Source: Gracilaria domingensis (lineage: Eukaryota > Rhodophyta > Florideophyceae > Gracilariales > Gracilariaceae). Taken from it: a DNA stretch of 64,000 nt. Location: positions 603,496 to 667,495 of the forward strand of contig VCMS01000007.1 of NCBI GenBank assembly GCA_022539475.1. Direction: 5' to 3'. The translations under genes and the position numbers were made by a program. Of the stretch, positions 1 to 10,050 are shown piece after piece. The notes under the pieces were generated by a model, which was given only the letters and a program-made list of their open reading frames with translations, was not told the origin of the DNA and did no database searches. Each line of letters opens with the position of its first letter. The stretch's first letter is position 1.

Positions 1-819
1 GATCTTGGTGTTGCCTTCAGCAACATGCATTGCGATGACGGTTATCAAAGGCACGATACTGAACGAGCGAGGCTGGGAGTCTCAACATTTGGCAGAGGTT
101 CTAAGCTCGGTTCAATGTCAACCAGTCACAGGAATGAAATAGCCGCCTTTCCGAAGAGAAGGTCTCCGATTCGCATGGACTCATCTGCGCCGAATGGCCC
201 ATCGGCAAGCGAGCTTATGTCTCTGGTCCCTAAGAACGGAATGCACGCCAACACGTCACGAGATGCAATGACTTTGGGAAAGAACTCTACGGGACCAGTG
301 ATACATCCTGACATGGGCCTTGACCGGAAGACGTTCGGCCAGCTAAAGCAAAAAAAAGCTTCGACTGGGTCTGTCCCAGGCATTCACGCGCACAGATCAA
401 ACGGCGTTCATGGACCGCGACAATCAGGATCGTCCAACACCCGCGAATCATATCAACAAGTCGACACCGGGTTCACAGAAAGAAACTATCCATCTAGATT
501 TAAACCCAGCTTATCACAACCAATGGAAGAACTAGCACTTGGATCCTACGAGGCGAAGAGTAGCATGGAAATGTTTCCCGACGAGAAACGTTCATCTACT
601 GCTGTAAAAGGTCAAGTTCCAGGTGATGATTACCAGAGCGGCGGAATTGCATCTCTAAAGGCTTTGGCAGCAGCAAGTGACGCTGCGAATGGAGGAGCAG
701 GCTCTGCTACGAAGGAATCTTTGCAAACTGTATCTGCAGCCATCACCGCCGCAGCTGATGAGTCTCAAAAGCCTATGGTTGTGCCAAACGGTCCTAAAGG
801 AACGTACAACATGTTTTGA
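1..819 (+). CDS. C-terminal part of an unrecognised Ser/Gly-rich protein (5' end outside window)
   Basis: The frame is open from base 1 and ends with TGA at 817-819. The first ATG inside the window is at 25, but the codons before it are also open, so the gene probably starts upstream. The visible 272 residues are hydrophilic and rich in Ser, Gly, Lys and Asn, with no recognisable domain and no membrane segment. The last 80 residues are Ala-rich (ASLKALAAASDAANGG and similar) and may form a helix. Composition suggests a mostly disordered regulatory or nucleic-acid-associated tail, but this is only an inference. Confidence 0.55.
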   Translation, partial: DLGVAFSNMHCDDGYQRHDTERARLGVSTFGRGSKLGSMSTSHRNEIAAFPKRRSPIRMDSSAPNGPSASELMSLVPKNGMHANTSRDAMTLGKNSTGPVIHPDMGLDRKTFGQLKQKKASTGSVPGIHAHRSNGVHGPRQSGSSNTRESYQQVDTGFTERNYPSRFKPSLSQPMEELALGSYEAKSSMEMFPDEKRSSTAVKGQVPGDDYQSGGIASLKALAAASDAANGGAGSATKESLQTVSAAITAAADESQKPMVVPNGPKGTYNMF

Positions 820-1065
820 AGTCTCCGTGGTTAAGGAGCGCTTTGCAGGAGATCCGTGTGTTGCTGCATTTGTATATATCGTAGTGTACTTAGCAATGAT
901 GTAGATGTTCCGAAAGGGTTTGATCTCGAGGCCTCCGAGTATCTGCGTACCATCTCTATGGGCTACATCGTGACATGATCAATTCCGTCTACTTGTAGAG
1001 TTTAGCTAGCAGTAGGTTTTCGTTCGTAGGTTGTAAAGAAGAAACAAGTGTCCTACATTCCATAC

Positions 1066-1518
1066 TCAAGTGATATCTGGTTTCGGTGATGCTGCGGGCG
1101 ATGATCCCACTTCCACAGCGGGTGTCTTCGTGACGGAGGCCTTTTTCGAACGAAGTTGTTGTTTCTTCTTTATCTTCTCGACAGCTTTGCGAAGTCTACC
1201 GATCTTCTGCTCCCACTCACGAGAGAGTGGATGGTTTCGAGGAAGAGTGTCAAAACCAAGCTCCTTGTAGAATGAGTTGAGGATTTGTTGTTCCTTCAGA
1301 ATCTTCTCCTTTCTCTTGTTTAGCTCTTTCTTCTGTCGCTCCAGTTGGCGAGTCCATGGCGGGTACTTGTCGATGTCGGCATGTATCACGCCGTCACGAG
1401 CCCACTCCCGTAGTGGTCTTGCCTTTTTGGAGAAACTCAGTATACCCGGTGTGAAATCTACCTTTTGGCTAATCTGTCGATACATCAGTCGGCGAAACGG
1501 CGCAATGGAAACGGCCAT
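1066..1518 (-). CDS. Small basic coiled-coil protein, possibly mitochondrial
   Basis: A 150-aa ORF with ATG at 1516-1518. Residues 1-35 are basic and hydroxylated with almost no acidic residues, which would suit a mitochondrial presequence. Residues about 50-125 are a charged helix with heptad-like spacing (ERQKKELNKRKEKILKEQ) that includes a Trp/Pro-rich segment, PPWTR. The C-terminal 25 residues are Ala/Ser/Pro-rich. Size and composition resemble lineage-specific mitochondrial ribosomal or assembly proteins, but I do not recognise the family. It is transcribed divergently from the DNAJC11 homologue across a 796-bp interval. Confidence 0.5.
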   Translation of the reverse strand: MAVSIAPFRRLMYRQISQKVDFTPGILSFSKKARPLREWARDGVIHADIDKYPPWTRQLERQKKELNKRKEKILKEQQILNSFYKELGFDTLPRNHPLSREWEQKIGRLRKAVEKIKKKQQLRSKKASVTKTPAVEVGSSPAASPKPDIT

Positions 1519-1860
1519 AGTGGATGTGCGACAAAATCACATGGATGCGGAAATCCTGCAAGGCTTACCCCGGTTATTCCAATGCGCTTGGAAGTTGGCG
1601 GATTTCCCTAGTCTTTCGAAGGAACGTTGATCGAGCCTTTCGAAGGTGGGCAGGGTCCACAATGTGGACTCCACATGTGCTTGGAATCAGAGTCGTTTCG
1701 AGAGGCACGCGAATGATTGCGCCTGACTAGCTCTTTTGCCGCCCGTACTTGGACTCGAGATGGTACGGCACCGTAAGTTGTCTCCGTAAGGCCAATCGAT
1801 GAGGTGGTATCCGCTTCTGGGATGGTTCCAAATTCGCTCCGACTTCAGTGTAAGTACAGA

Positions 1861-1872
1861 TACCCTTGGTAC
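1861..1872. promoter_or_regulatory. Palindromic element, TACCCTTGGTAC
   Basis: An imperfect-arm copy of the recurring GTACC-NNN-GGTAC motif; the first base of the 13-mer is A instead of G. It is 442 bp upstream of the DNAJC11 ATG and 343 bp upstream of the divergent small gene. The regulatory role is inferred from recurrence only. Confidence 0.4.
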
Positions 1873-1969
1873 ATATACGCGAATATCAGAAGATAAACGT
1901 GGAGCGCTGTGCGCTTTCTGTTGATCCGCCTGATCCAATTATGTGGCTCATGGTAAAGTGTCAACATGT

Positions 1970-1982
1970 GTACCCTTGGTAC
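1970..1982. promoter_or_regulatory. Palindromic element, GTACCCTTGGTAC
   Basis: A perfect-arm copy (GTACC, 3-nt centre, GGTAC), 332 bp upstream of the DNAJC11 ATG. It is the second copy in this divergent spacer. Confidence 0.45.
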
Positions 1983-2314
1983 GATTACTCCAGATAAAGT
2001 CATGCCTCCTGAATTGCCCTGACCAGACATGTCCCCTCATCAAACTTGCCAGTTGCCAGAGGCAACCCGTCAATGTTGCGGTGGATTAAGATCATCGTTA
2101 TCAGAACTTATGACTAAGTTCCACAGCTTAGCTATCTGAACCAAAAGTCAGAATAGACGCGGTTATCTCGGATTGAGGTTGATTTCAAAGCTTTCACGAT
2201 TTGAAATTGTCCGTGGAGTCCTTGGTATTAACGTTTGTATCCTAGTACTATAGGAAACGTTCAAGTCTCAGTTCTTTTTTTCTTTCTAGTGACTAGCTGG
2301 ATACAGCCAACAGA

Positions 2315-4252
2315 ATGACCGATCCAAGCGAAGGAATTGGAGAAGATCTGTACACCATACTCAAAGTTTCAAGAGATGCTAATGAAACTGATCTGCGTTC
2401 ATCATTTCGAAAGCTATCGCAGCAGTTTCACCCAGATAAACATCTCGGTGAGCAAGCCAAGGCAACTGCCACAGACCACTTCACTAAAGTGAAGGAAGCT
2501 TACGAGATCCTTTCAAACAGTAAGTTCAGGCGCATTTATAATGAATTTGGTCTCGATGCCGCCCGAGCAGCTGCAATGCCTGGCATGGAACTGGTGCCTT
2601 ACAACGATCTGGCCGAACGTTTCAGAAATGAATCTATGGGTGGAAATGGAGGTGCCGGAATTAGCACCCCAAGAGATGCATACTTCACTGTCACCAACTC
2701 GTTAGAGCCAAGAATAGACGCTACAGGGCTCTCTGTTGCTTTGGAAGACGGAGATTATATCAATGCTAAAAACCTGGCTGTATGCACCCAGGTTGGAATA
2801 GCGACCGTTGCTACTGCATATGTCTCACAAAACAACACTGTTATCGCACGGTATGCGGCTGCTTGTCAGGGCTCTCGATACCAGAGCCGTGCTTCTGGGG
2901 GGGCTGGAGAGGTGGCAGTCTCAATCAGGCGACAGATTGACCCTCACATGCAGGCAGAAGTCACAGCACACGTTCCGCTGGAAGAGAGCCAGTCCATAAC
3001 TTATGGTCTTAAGACCTTTCGCTCTCTTTCTCAAAACATGACCGGGGCGTTTGACGTTACTTACGATCCAGGGCGAAACGATCTTACTACCGCGCTTACG
3101 TACACAAGATCGTTCAATGAACGATGCACGGCTAGTGCTTCTTGGGCTTACGGTGCTGCCTCTGGTTATGCATTTTCCTGGCGGAGGAATGCGTTCGATG
3201 AATACATATCAGATTCTGTTGCAGAGAAAGATGCTGAGACCGAATTATTCGGTCCTGAAAGTTCAGAGTGTCAAGAAACTTCTGGAAGTCCCTGGCGTCG
3301 CAGGATAGCTGTGTTTCTGAAGAAGCTAAATTGTTTTATAGAGCCGATGGGAGTGCGCTGGACAGCGAGATGGAGCTTGATGGACGCGTCTATATCGTGC
3401 CTCTTACGGAGGCCTATAGGGCTACACGCTCCTTTATTTGAGAAATGCGAACCTACAGGGCCGGGCGGGGGGTTTGTCCGAGCTCGGGGTTCGCTTGGCG
3501 TTATGGGTTGGGAGATGGAGCTAGGTGGTGGTCGAAAGTATGTTCTCGCTGATACAGCATGGACAATGTCCGTCGCATTTGGAACTCTAGGCGTGGTTTG
3601 GAGGCTTAAAATGACCAGAAGTGGGCACAGATTCAGTTTACCGGTCGTGCTTCATTCCGCAACAGCCGATCCGAAGACGGCCACAATCGCAGCCATTACA
3701 ACTTCAGCTCTCGTAAGCGCGATTCAGTACTTGATAGTAGAACCATGGCAGCAGAAAAAGGATCAAAGTGAAAGAGAGGAAGCTAAATCGCGCCGAGCTG
3801 ATGTTCTGAGTCAAGGGCGCCAAGATGCAGGGGCGGCTCTAGAAATGATGAAGCAGACAATCGAGCGGATTCGAAAAGAAGAAGAAGCTGTCGAAATTGA
3901 TGGGAAGAAAGGTTCCGGGTTGATCATAAAAAAGGCTGTTTATGGCGTCACCAGTAGTGTAACTAAGATGAGGTTTACAGATGACGCGCTTAAGAACAGG
4001 GAAATCGAAGCCGAAGCTGCAGATGTTACAGATGCTGTTCAGTGCCTTGTAGCAAAGAGCGCGCTGCAGGTTGTTTCAGCTACAAAGTCGACACTCCCTG
4101 GTTTCTGGGACCCAAGTGCCTACGGCGATAAAGACGACATAGTGCTGAAGGTCTGGTATTTGTTCAAGACAGAGAAGCATGAATGTATCATCGGAGACGA
4201 TCAAGCAATCGAACTACCTCTTTCTTCACATCGAGTGAGTGAGTGGTCTTGA
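2315..4252 (+). CDS. DNAJC11: DNAJC11-like J-domain protein (mitochondrial)
   Basis: A 645-aa intronless ORF with ATG at 2315. Residues 9-75 form a J domain with the catalytic HPD tripeptide at 39-41 (FHPDK), which stimulates Hsp70 ATPase. The middle part (about 110-430) is rich in alternating polar/hydrophobic strands, as in the beta-barrel-like central region of DNAJC11. The last 150 residues match the DUF3395 end of that family: a hydrophobic segment near IQYLIVEPW, then a charged helix, ending in VWYLFKTEKHECIIGDDQ. In animals DNAJC11 associates with the mitochondrial outer membrane and the MICOS/SAM bridge, and the same role is inferred here. J domain at the N terminus, DUF3395-type end and length (human about 559 aa) agree. 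No transit peptide is seen, as expected for an outer-membrane protein. Confidence 0.82.
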   Translation: MTDPSEGIGEDLYTILKVSRDANETDLRSSFRKLSQQFHPDKHLGEQAKATATDHFTKVKEAYEILSNSKFRRIYNEFGLDAARAAAMPGMELVPYNDLAERFRNESMGGNGGAGISTPRDAYFTVTNSLEPRIDATGLSVALEDGDYINAKNLAVCTQVGIATVATAYVSQNNTVIARYAAACQGSRYQSRASGGAGEVAVSIRRQIDPHMQAEVTAHVPLEESQSITYGLKTFRSLSQNMTGAFDVTYDPGRNDLTTALTYTRSFNERCTASASWAYGAASGYAFSWRRNAFDEYISDSVAEKDAETELFGPESSECQETSGSPWRRRIAVFLKKLNCFIEPMGVRWTARWSLMDASISCLLRRPIGLHAPLFEKCEPTGPGGGFVRARGSLGVMGWEMELGGGRKYVLADTAWTMSVAFGTLGVVWRLKMTRSGHRFSLPVVLHSATADPKTATIAAITTSALVSAIQYLIVEPWQQKKDQSEREEAKSRRADVLSQGRQDAGAALEMMKQTIERIRKEEEAVEIDGKKGSGLIIKKAVYGVTSSVTKMRFTDDALKNREIEAEAADVTDAVQCLVAKSALQVVSATKSTLPGFWDPSAYGDKDDIVLKVWYLFKTEKHECIIGDDQAIELPLSSHRVSEWS

Positions 4253-4925
4253 GGAACTGCTTCAGCTTCTGAACAACTGTAATTTCCTGGCTGTACATAC
4301 GAAGGTATCTTCATAAGCCGAGAGCGCGAAGCTGAGAATGAAAATGTGAGTCTTTAAGTAGCGAGCTATGCTCTTGGCATGGAACTATCCTGGTAGTGAA
4401 AGTTCTTAACAGTTCCATATCTGTCCTGATGGGTGTACACCCTCCTAACAGAAGAACAAATGAAGCTCGAAAGGGCAGAGAACGACTACATCATGACTGA
4501 CATGAACTGCAGCTTCGCTGCTGCTTCGATCAGATCGAATGTCCGGCTAACCTGTCCCATGGAAAAGAACAGTATTGCGCAAGATCGATCTTGCTCAATG
4601 TTCCTGTTGTTTTTCATGCCACGCTGGATGTACTAATTATACAATCCTCCCGAAAGCGCGGTTTGCAAGCTGTCATGACAAACGCTCAACTTTTCGTTCA
4701 CAAAATAAAAAGACGCCTCACCTTTGAAGCCTGTTATCTCAAAGCCATCGCCATTTCCGTCGTACCCTCTGTTCGGCACTGCGATTGACTTATGATCTGA
4801 AAGACGGCGAAGGCACCCTCGGCCCTTGGCCCCAAATCGGCTCTGTTTGCCAAGTCACCTCTTTGAAGAACATGTAATGTAGAAGATGTAAAGCTCGATG
4901 ATATCTCTTCCTAACCTACCTTGTA

Positions 4926-4965
<40 letters not shown>

Positions 4966-5445
4966 TCTCTATTGAAAAGTGCAGATCTCCCTTCGGAGTC
5001 CAACAACCAAACCCGTTTCGCTTCCTTAGGGGAAGTGAAGCACACTGCGAGAAGGTTGATCTCATGTGTCTTTATACCTACCAAATCGTGCTTGTGAATT
5101 CTTTGCAGGATTGCTGCATTATGTCAAAACCGAACATGGTGCATTTCTTAGTGCATTTATGCTTATGCATCATGTGATAATCACAGTAATGTCTCACATC
5201 CGAGAGAGTTGCTTTCTAATGCAAATTCTGATCATCCAGGGAGGTTCTCATTAAGAATTGCGTGTCAGCAAATCCCATCCAGAAACTAAAACTCGTCCTT
5301 CAATTGCCTTCGCTTCTGTGCAGCTCCATGTTGCCCCTTTCTTCGTGGCTCCAATTTTCCTTCGCTGAATCTGCCTATCTGTTTCTCTGTCTTCATCGTT
5401 TTTCTCTTTTGCTTTCGCTACAACCTTTCTTCTCGGACTCCTAAA
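4253..5445. other. Intergenic region with a (CT)n microsatellite
   Basis: The 1.2-kb interval contains only short ORFs without coding character. Its main feature is a (CT)n run. The last 190 bp, before the ORF starting at 5446, resemble the region upstream of its paralogue at 50824: AATTGCGTGTC at 5257-5267, followed by CCCATCCA and an A-rich stretch. These bases are therefore likely promoter or leader of the small gene family. Confidence 0.55.
4929..4970. repeat. (CT)n / (CTTT)n simple repeat
   Basis: About 30 bp of pure CT dinucleotides followed by CTTT-type variants. On the minus strand it reads as a (GA)n run, like the tails of the truncated retroposons elsewhere in the window, but no target-site duplication was found here. 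Confidence 0.85.
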
Positions 5446-5931
5446 ATGCAAATCGAAGCTTCTGTCGCGGAAATCCGACGCCTCCACAAAATAAAGGAAG
5501 AACCTCAGCTTCCTCCATGGGCAGAGGACGAATTGTCATGGAGCACCCAGCCATTCCCGTGGGTGCAAGATCCAGAACCGGAACCACAGCTTCTTCCTGT
5601 CCTCGAAGACGATTCGTCGTCAAAAGCTGGGGGGGTTTTGGAAGCCGAGCATGTCGAAGAAGCGTCCCAATCGGACTCCTCTCACTTTGAGGTAAGTTTT
5701 GCGAGGAGAAAGAGAACGAGAGCAGAAGGGGAGAGGCCGGGAAAGCGGCGCCGTCTCGATACCTGTGGGCATTCAACCAAGGTATGGTGTAGCGTCCCTT
5801 CTCTTCCATTCCTTCCAACATCTTCCATATGCCTCACTTCCACGGTTGATTCTATCACCCGTGGGATCGCAGCACTGACAATATCGCCCCTAACTCCGCT
5901 ACTCAAAGTGGAATTTCTTGCGTGCTTCTAA
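5446..5931 (+). CDS. Small basic protein of a lineage-specific family (copy 1)
   Basis: A 161-aa ORF with ATG at 5446. The N-terminal 70 residues are acidic and Pro-rich. A basic nuclear-localisation-like cluster follows (RKRTRAEGERPGKRRRLD, about residues 87-104), then the motif TVDSITRGIAALTIS. The same order (acidic part, RKR...RRRLD, TVESITRGIAQLAIS) is present in the ORF at 50824, so the two are paralogues and the reading frames support each other. I do not recognise the family. Nuclear location is inferred from the basic cluster. The C terminus runs 12 residues past the motif and differs from copy 2. The upstream sequences of both copies are also similar. Confidence 0.6.
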   Translation: MQIEASVAEIRRLHKIKEEPQLPPWAEDELSWSTQPFPWVQDPEPEPQLLPVLEDDSSSKAGGVLEAEHVEEASQSDSSHFEVSFARRKRTRAEGERPGKRRRLDTCGHSTKVWCSVPSLPFLPTSSICLTSTVDSITRGIAALTISPLTPLLKVEFLACF

Positions 5932-6145
5932 TTCATGTAGAAATCTTTAAAAGAAAAAGAGCCAGGTGGAAATACGCTCTGAGCAAGGAGAAGAACAAAG
6001 AGCGATTGCCGGAAACGTGAACTCTTTTTATATCTATGAGTGGACTACAACCTTCACATATTATGTTGTGCCGCACAGTGATATCCCCCGCACTTCGTCT
6101 CAGAGCATTTCCCTACAAATGCCCGAGACCACTGACGGGCTCATT

Positions 6146-6158
6146 GTACCGAAGGTAC
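6146..6158. promoter_or_regulatory. Palindromic element, GTACCGAAGGTAC
   Basis: A perfect-arm GTACC-NNN-GGTAC element with centre GAA, 215 bp after the small-family gene and far from the next start codon. It is the copy least clearly tied to a promoter. Confidence 0.35.
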
Positions 6159-8773
6159 AGTACTAGCTCTTCTCTTGATTAATCATCATTACCGACCCCA
6201 CAAACCATGTTTCTGGATGCCCTATTTTCCGTTCTTTTTCTTCTCAAGCGCTCTTATTCCAGAACGTTTGCTTTGGTGTCAGTTTAACCATTTTCAGTGT
6301 ATCATTCCTTGCATCTTATCTGGGGAGATAAACGCAACAAGGATAAAAGCTTTACTATCTACTTCTAGTATTCGACGGGTGCAATTAGTCAACACTAAAA
6401 CCCAGAGGTTGATCCAATCTCATTGCTCCTCGTTGCGCAATGCTCAATCAGTCTTCGTTACTCACTCCAGAAGAAGAAGAGGAAGAACAAGATACTGAAG
6501 TAGGGGGGCTATCTCAAGCAATCCAAAAAGACATTTACTCAATGCCGGCAGCAATATAGTGCTAAAACAACTCTATCTCAGTAGTCGTAAGAAGTAATTG
6601 TCTTCCTTCATTCTATGTTCTACCCCATCACTTCGCGCCATCCGCAAACTGTCATTCACAAGATTCCCTGACCAAAAGCTACTGCTTTCACCTGGACAAT
6701 ATAGAAGTGTGGTACCTGTTGGACCTACTAAGTTGCAATTGCCAAAAGGTGGTTGTGTAAATTCTCTATTACGTTTGTGAAGAGAATCTTCAGTGCTACC
6801 AGGATATGAGTAACGTTTGTTGCCTCATACAAAATATATGATGTAATTCTACTAACTCATAGCATGCCAGAGACATCGAGCTCGTTTGCTCATTACGAAG
6901 CCTGATTAGTTTGTCAGAGGCACAAGGGCTTCCCGTATGGTCTTGTCTACCAATATGCGTTGCAATGATAGCTGCAATATCAAGGAATTCATTCGAATAC
7001 GACCGGCCCTTGGTACAACTTTTCTCCTGCTGAGCAAACCAGTATTCATTTGACTCAAATGCCACTTTCGATGATTTTTATAACTGCCAATCCCCGAGCA
7101 TCTCAAAGTGGCAGGAGGAAAACAGTTTTGTTAGGTCAGCCGAGGCAGAATAAATTCATAAACATCAATTAGGATTTTTAAGTGACAGTTAAATCCCAAC
7201 GCGCATTTTGCTGTTAATGCATATCTGGTGGAGGTAGTCCATAAATGTTTTGTGCGCAATGCTGCTCTACGGTTGCGCCGGTACTACCAACGGTAGCCTA
7301 CCTCTATTTCCCACAGAATATTTTACTCTCGCATTAAGTGACCGGGACAAACAGTATCGGAAGCTCACAGTCTGTTGAATTTCAGAAACACTCATCTACT
7401 GGATTAAATCAATTTGCCGTTGTTACGTCTTTTGCAGGTTGACATCAAACAGTATTCTTTTTCACGATCCACTCATGATGAATGCATGGTATGCAGAAAG
7501 TTTTACCCCTCATGGCTCTATATTCCCTACCTAGTTTCTATATCTGGTCAAAAAGTAAATTACGATGCGAAAAAATACAAGAATAAACGTCTGCGTTTTA
7601 TGCGTTTCTGAGAAGAAATTGACGAGTTTTTAGGTTCTTTATCATCTTTATTGCGCTTCTTTTTTACAAGATGTAATGATTATACACGTATATGTACATG
7701 TACACGTCGGAGGCAATACTTTAGATTGGATTAGTATTGAAATACGGGTATTGCAATGATATTGCTAGACAGAAGAGCGAAGATACTTTGTATTGGTTCG
7801 AAAGAGCAATACAGGTGTAATATTGGAAACCTTAGCCTAAGGCGTTCTTTACGATTTACATCCACAAATTAATGACTGATAGTTTGCTCTAAATATGAAA
7901 ACATTCAGCTGTCCAAAACTCTACATTTCTACCAAAAGAAGAGCAAAGTATCATAAACAAAAACGACACAGTCTGCGGCCATGCATACGTGTGCTCATGA
8001 CGTATTCATGACTTCATTTGTTCTGCTTAAGCTCAAAGTTTCAAGTCCAACATCTCGACTGATTTTAATCTCTCAATCAAAAAAAAAACCCCTGTGCCCT
8101 CTCTGAAAGAGGTTGTTATTCTTCTTTTCACGCTACTCCGAGAGCAAGAAAAGGATGTTGTCAATCACAACAACTAACGCACCAAGCAAAACTACCTCTT
8201 CTAGAAATCGACAATTTTAGGTTACAACTTGAGAGTTGAGACTGAAAGCTGGCTAGAAGTAGATCGCTGGTTTCTGTTTTAGCTTGGCTTTTTTAAATTG
8301 CTTGAAGCCTTTCAATATATTGGATCTTTCTCAGTAAAGACTCCAATATTACATTGTAATTTCATATTAATTTAGATTGTCCGATTCGCTCCAATAACAT
8401 TGTTCCGACCCTTGCATGTACATGTAAATTAAGTGTATTTTGATGAAAGGTTCTTCTGCACGTATTGGGCTTGCTATGCTCATGTTTCTGAACTCAAAAA
8501 ATGTGTCTTACTTTCTATGGTTGAGTGGAGAGTCAGAATCAAGATTAACTGGAATCATTCCGGGAGAATGGTTAGCATGGGCTCTAGACCCTTGAAGACC
8601 AGATATTGGCGAATTGAGTAACAATCTAAGACCTTACTAAAGAAGAAGACGAGTAACCATATTAAGATGGTGGTTTTAATTGGGCTTGGATGGACTTGGT
8701 TGGTAGAACCGGAGCCATTCTATCTCTTGTACACTACTAATAAATAAAGCGGAGAGGACCGCATAATAATTTG

Positions 8774-8849
8774 TAGCCACGTAATAGGCCATGTCATAAT
8801 AATCTGTTAGCCATGTAATAGGCCATGTAATAGTCTAGTCATAATAATC
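8774..8849. repeat. Imperfect local duplication, AT-rich
   Basis: TAGCCACGTAATAGGCCATG (8774-8793) recurs as TAGCCATGTAATAGGCCATG (8808-8827). Each copy is followed by GTCATAATAATC, directly in the first and after a 10-nt insert in the second. This is a simple local duplication without coding potential. Confidence 0.7.
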
Positions 8850-9062
8850 AAATATATATCGAGAGATGCATTATTCTCATAATAATAATAATAATATTTC
8901 ATAAAATAGCTATCTTACATTATGGCAGACTTCATGTTGAAGTGCAAATGTAGTGTACAAGTAGATACGTGTTGGTTGGAGACTAAAAAAAGTATTGTTT
9001 TTGTTGAATTACTACAAATTTTGTAAATTATTTTTTGAAGGAACACTTCCCTGTCAAGGTCC

Positions 9063-9185
9063 AATGAAGCTGTAAACAGTGGATTTTTTTCAGCTGCTTA
9101 CAAGCAATTTTGGAGCGCAGACACTGTCTGCGCTCCAAAATTGCTTGTAAGCAGCTCACAAAAATCCACTGTTAACAGCTTCATT
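9063..9185. repeat. Long inverted repeat, 60-bp arms, 3-nt centre
   Basis: The arms 9063-9122 and 9126-9185 are reverse complements with about three mismatches, around a 3-nt centre. A transcript would fold into a 60-bp stem. It is either a foldback/MITE-type element or a small-RNA precursor; the sequence alone does not decide. Confidence 0.85.
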
Positions 9186-9222
9186 CGTGATGATGACTGT
9201 CTGCCAGACAGTCATCATCACG
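9186..9222. repeat. Perfect 18-bp palindrome abutting the long hairpin
   Basis: The arms 9186-9203 and 9205-9222 are perfect reverse complements (CGTGATGATGACTGTCTG and its complement) with a single C at the centre. It begins at the base after the previous inverted repeat ends. Confidence 0.9.
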
Positions 9223-9269
9223 CATGTCTGCATTTCTCATACAGTCGATGCGTTGATCACTTTCGATTC

Positions 9270-9292
9270 GGTTTTCGAAAGTTTCGAAAACC
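9270..9292. repeat. Third palindrome, GGTTTTCGAAA-G-TTTCGAAAACC
   Basis: A perfect 11-bp inverted repeat with a 1-nt centre, 47 bp after the second palindrome. Together the three occupy about 230 bp. Confidence 0.85.
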
Positions 9293-10050
9293 TCCCTCGT
9301 CAGCAGGCCGCTGGCATACAAGGGTATTGGGTTGCTTCATGACCACGTTAGGTCGTTTGACCTTGTTCCCGCAACAGAGTTTGGGTACTCCAAACTAGTA
9401 TCAAACGAAATCTGCCTCTGGAAGGGTGGTATTCTTGTCCGATTTCGAAATACGTGACGAAGTACTGGCACATGCTGTGTATGCATCATCAGAGGCACAT
9501 ATCGCACTGCTTCAAAACGTTTACCCGAGGTTCTTTTTAACAAGCAATTCTTCAATCTGGATCTCTTCCGAAAAGCCGCGTCGGTCTCTCATTTGCCAAT
9601 TGTCTCTTGAGCCTACGACGGCACCTTTAGATTATTGTATACGACCAGCAAAGATTCGTGAGCAACTCACAAGCTGTAGGACTGGTTGTACGGAGATATA
9701 CACAGTTGCAGGGCCAAACAAACTGGAATCCAATTGGGATATTGGTCCGCCGTCATACGCACTGCTCCCATCTTCTGTTGCACTTGCTTGTAATTCGTTA
9801 CCACAGCGGCCCACTTCTTACTCTTTATATCTCATTATCTTTCTTGTTTGTGGGGCTACGGGTACTGTACCAGCATCCAGCTGCCATCTTCTCGCTCTCC
9901 TGTCGGGTGCGGTCCTTGTCCATTGCAGGGTAAAATTTCTCTCTTCGTTGCAAGTGGAGGAGGCTTTCGACAACTCGTTGATCTATTTCGTCGGCGCCCT
10001 GCTTGTAAATATTCTCTATCTTGCTACTTGGGAAAGCGGTTATCAGCAAC

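Larger units (their letters stand above)
1519..2314. other. Divergent intergenic region with two GTACC-type palindromes
   Basis: This 796-bp spacer lies between two divergently transcribed genes. No convincing ORF was seen. It holds two copies of the recurring element TACCCTTGGTAC (1861-1872 and 1971-1982). A pyrimidine-rich tract at about 2272-2288 lies shortly before the DNAJC11 start codon. Confidence 0.6.
5932..10050. other. Large intergenic interval with palindromes and repeats
   Basis: A 4.1-kb stretch without a convincing protein gene; the ORFs here are short, often lack ATG and have no recognisable domains. It is AT-richer than the flanking genes. It contains one GTACC palindrome (6146-6158), a locally duplicated AT-rich sequence (8774-8849), and three stacked inverted repeats (9063-9292). 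A (TAA)n-like patch lies near 8880-8895. Confidence 0.55.
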
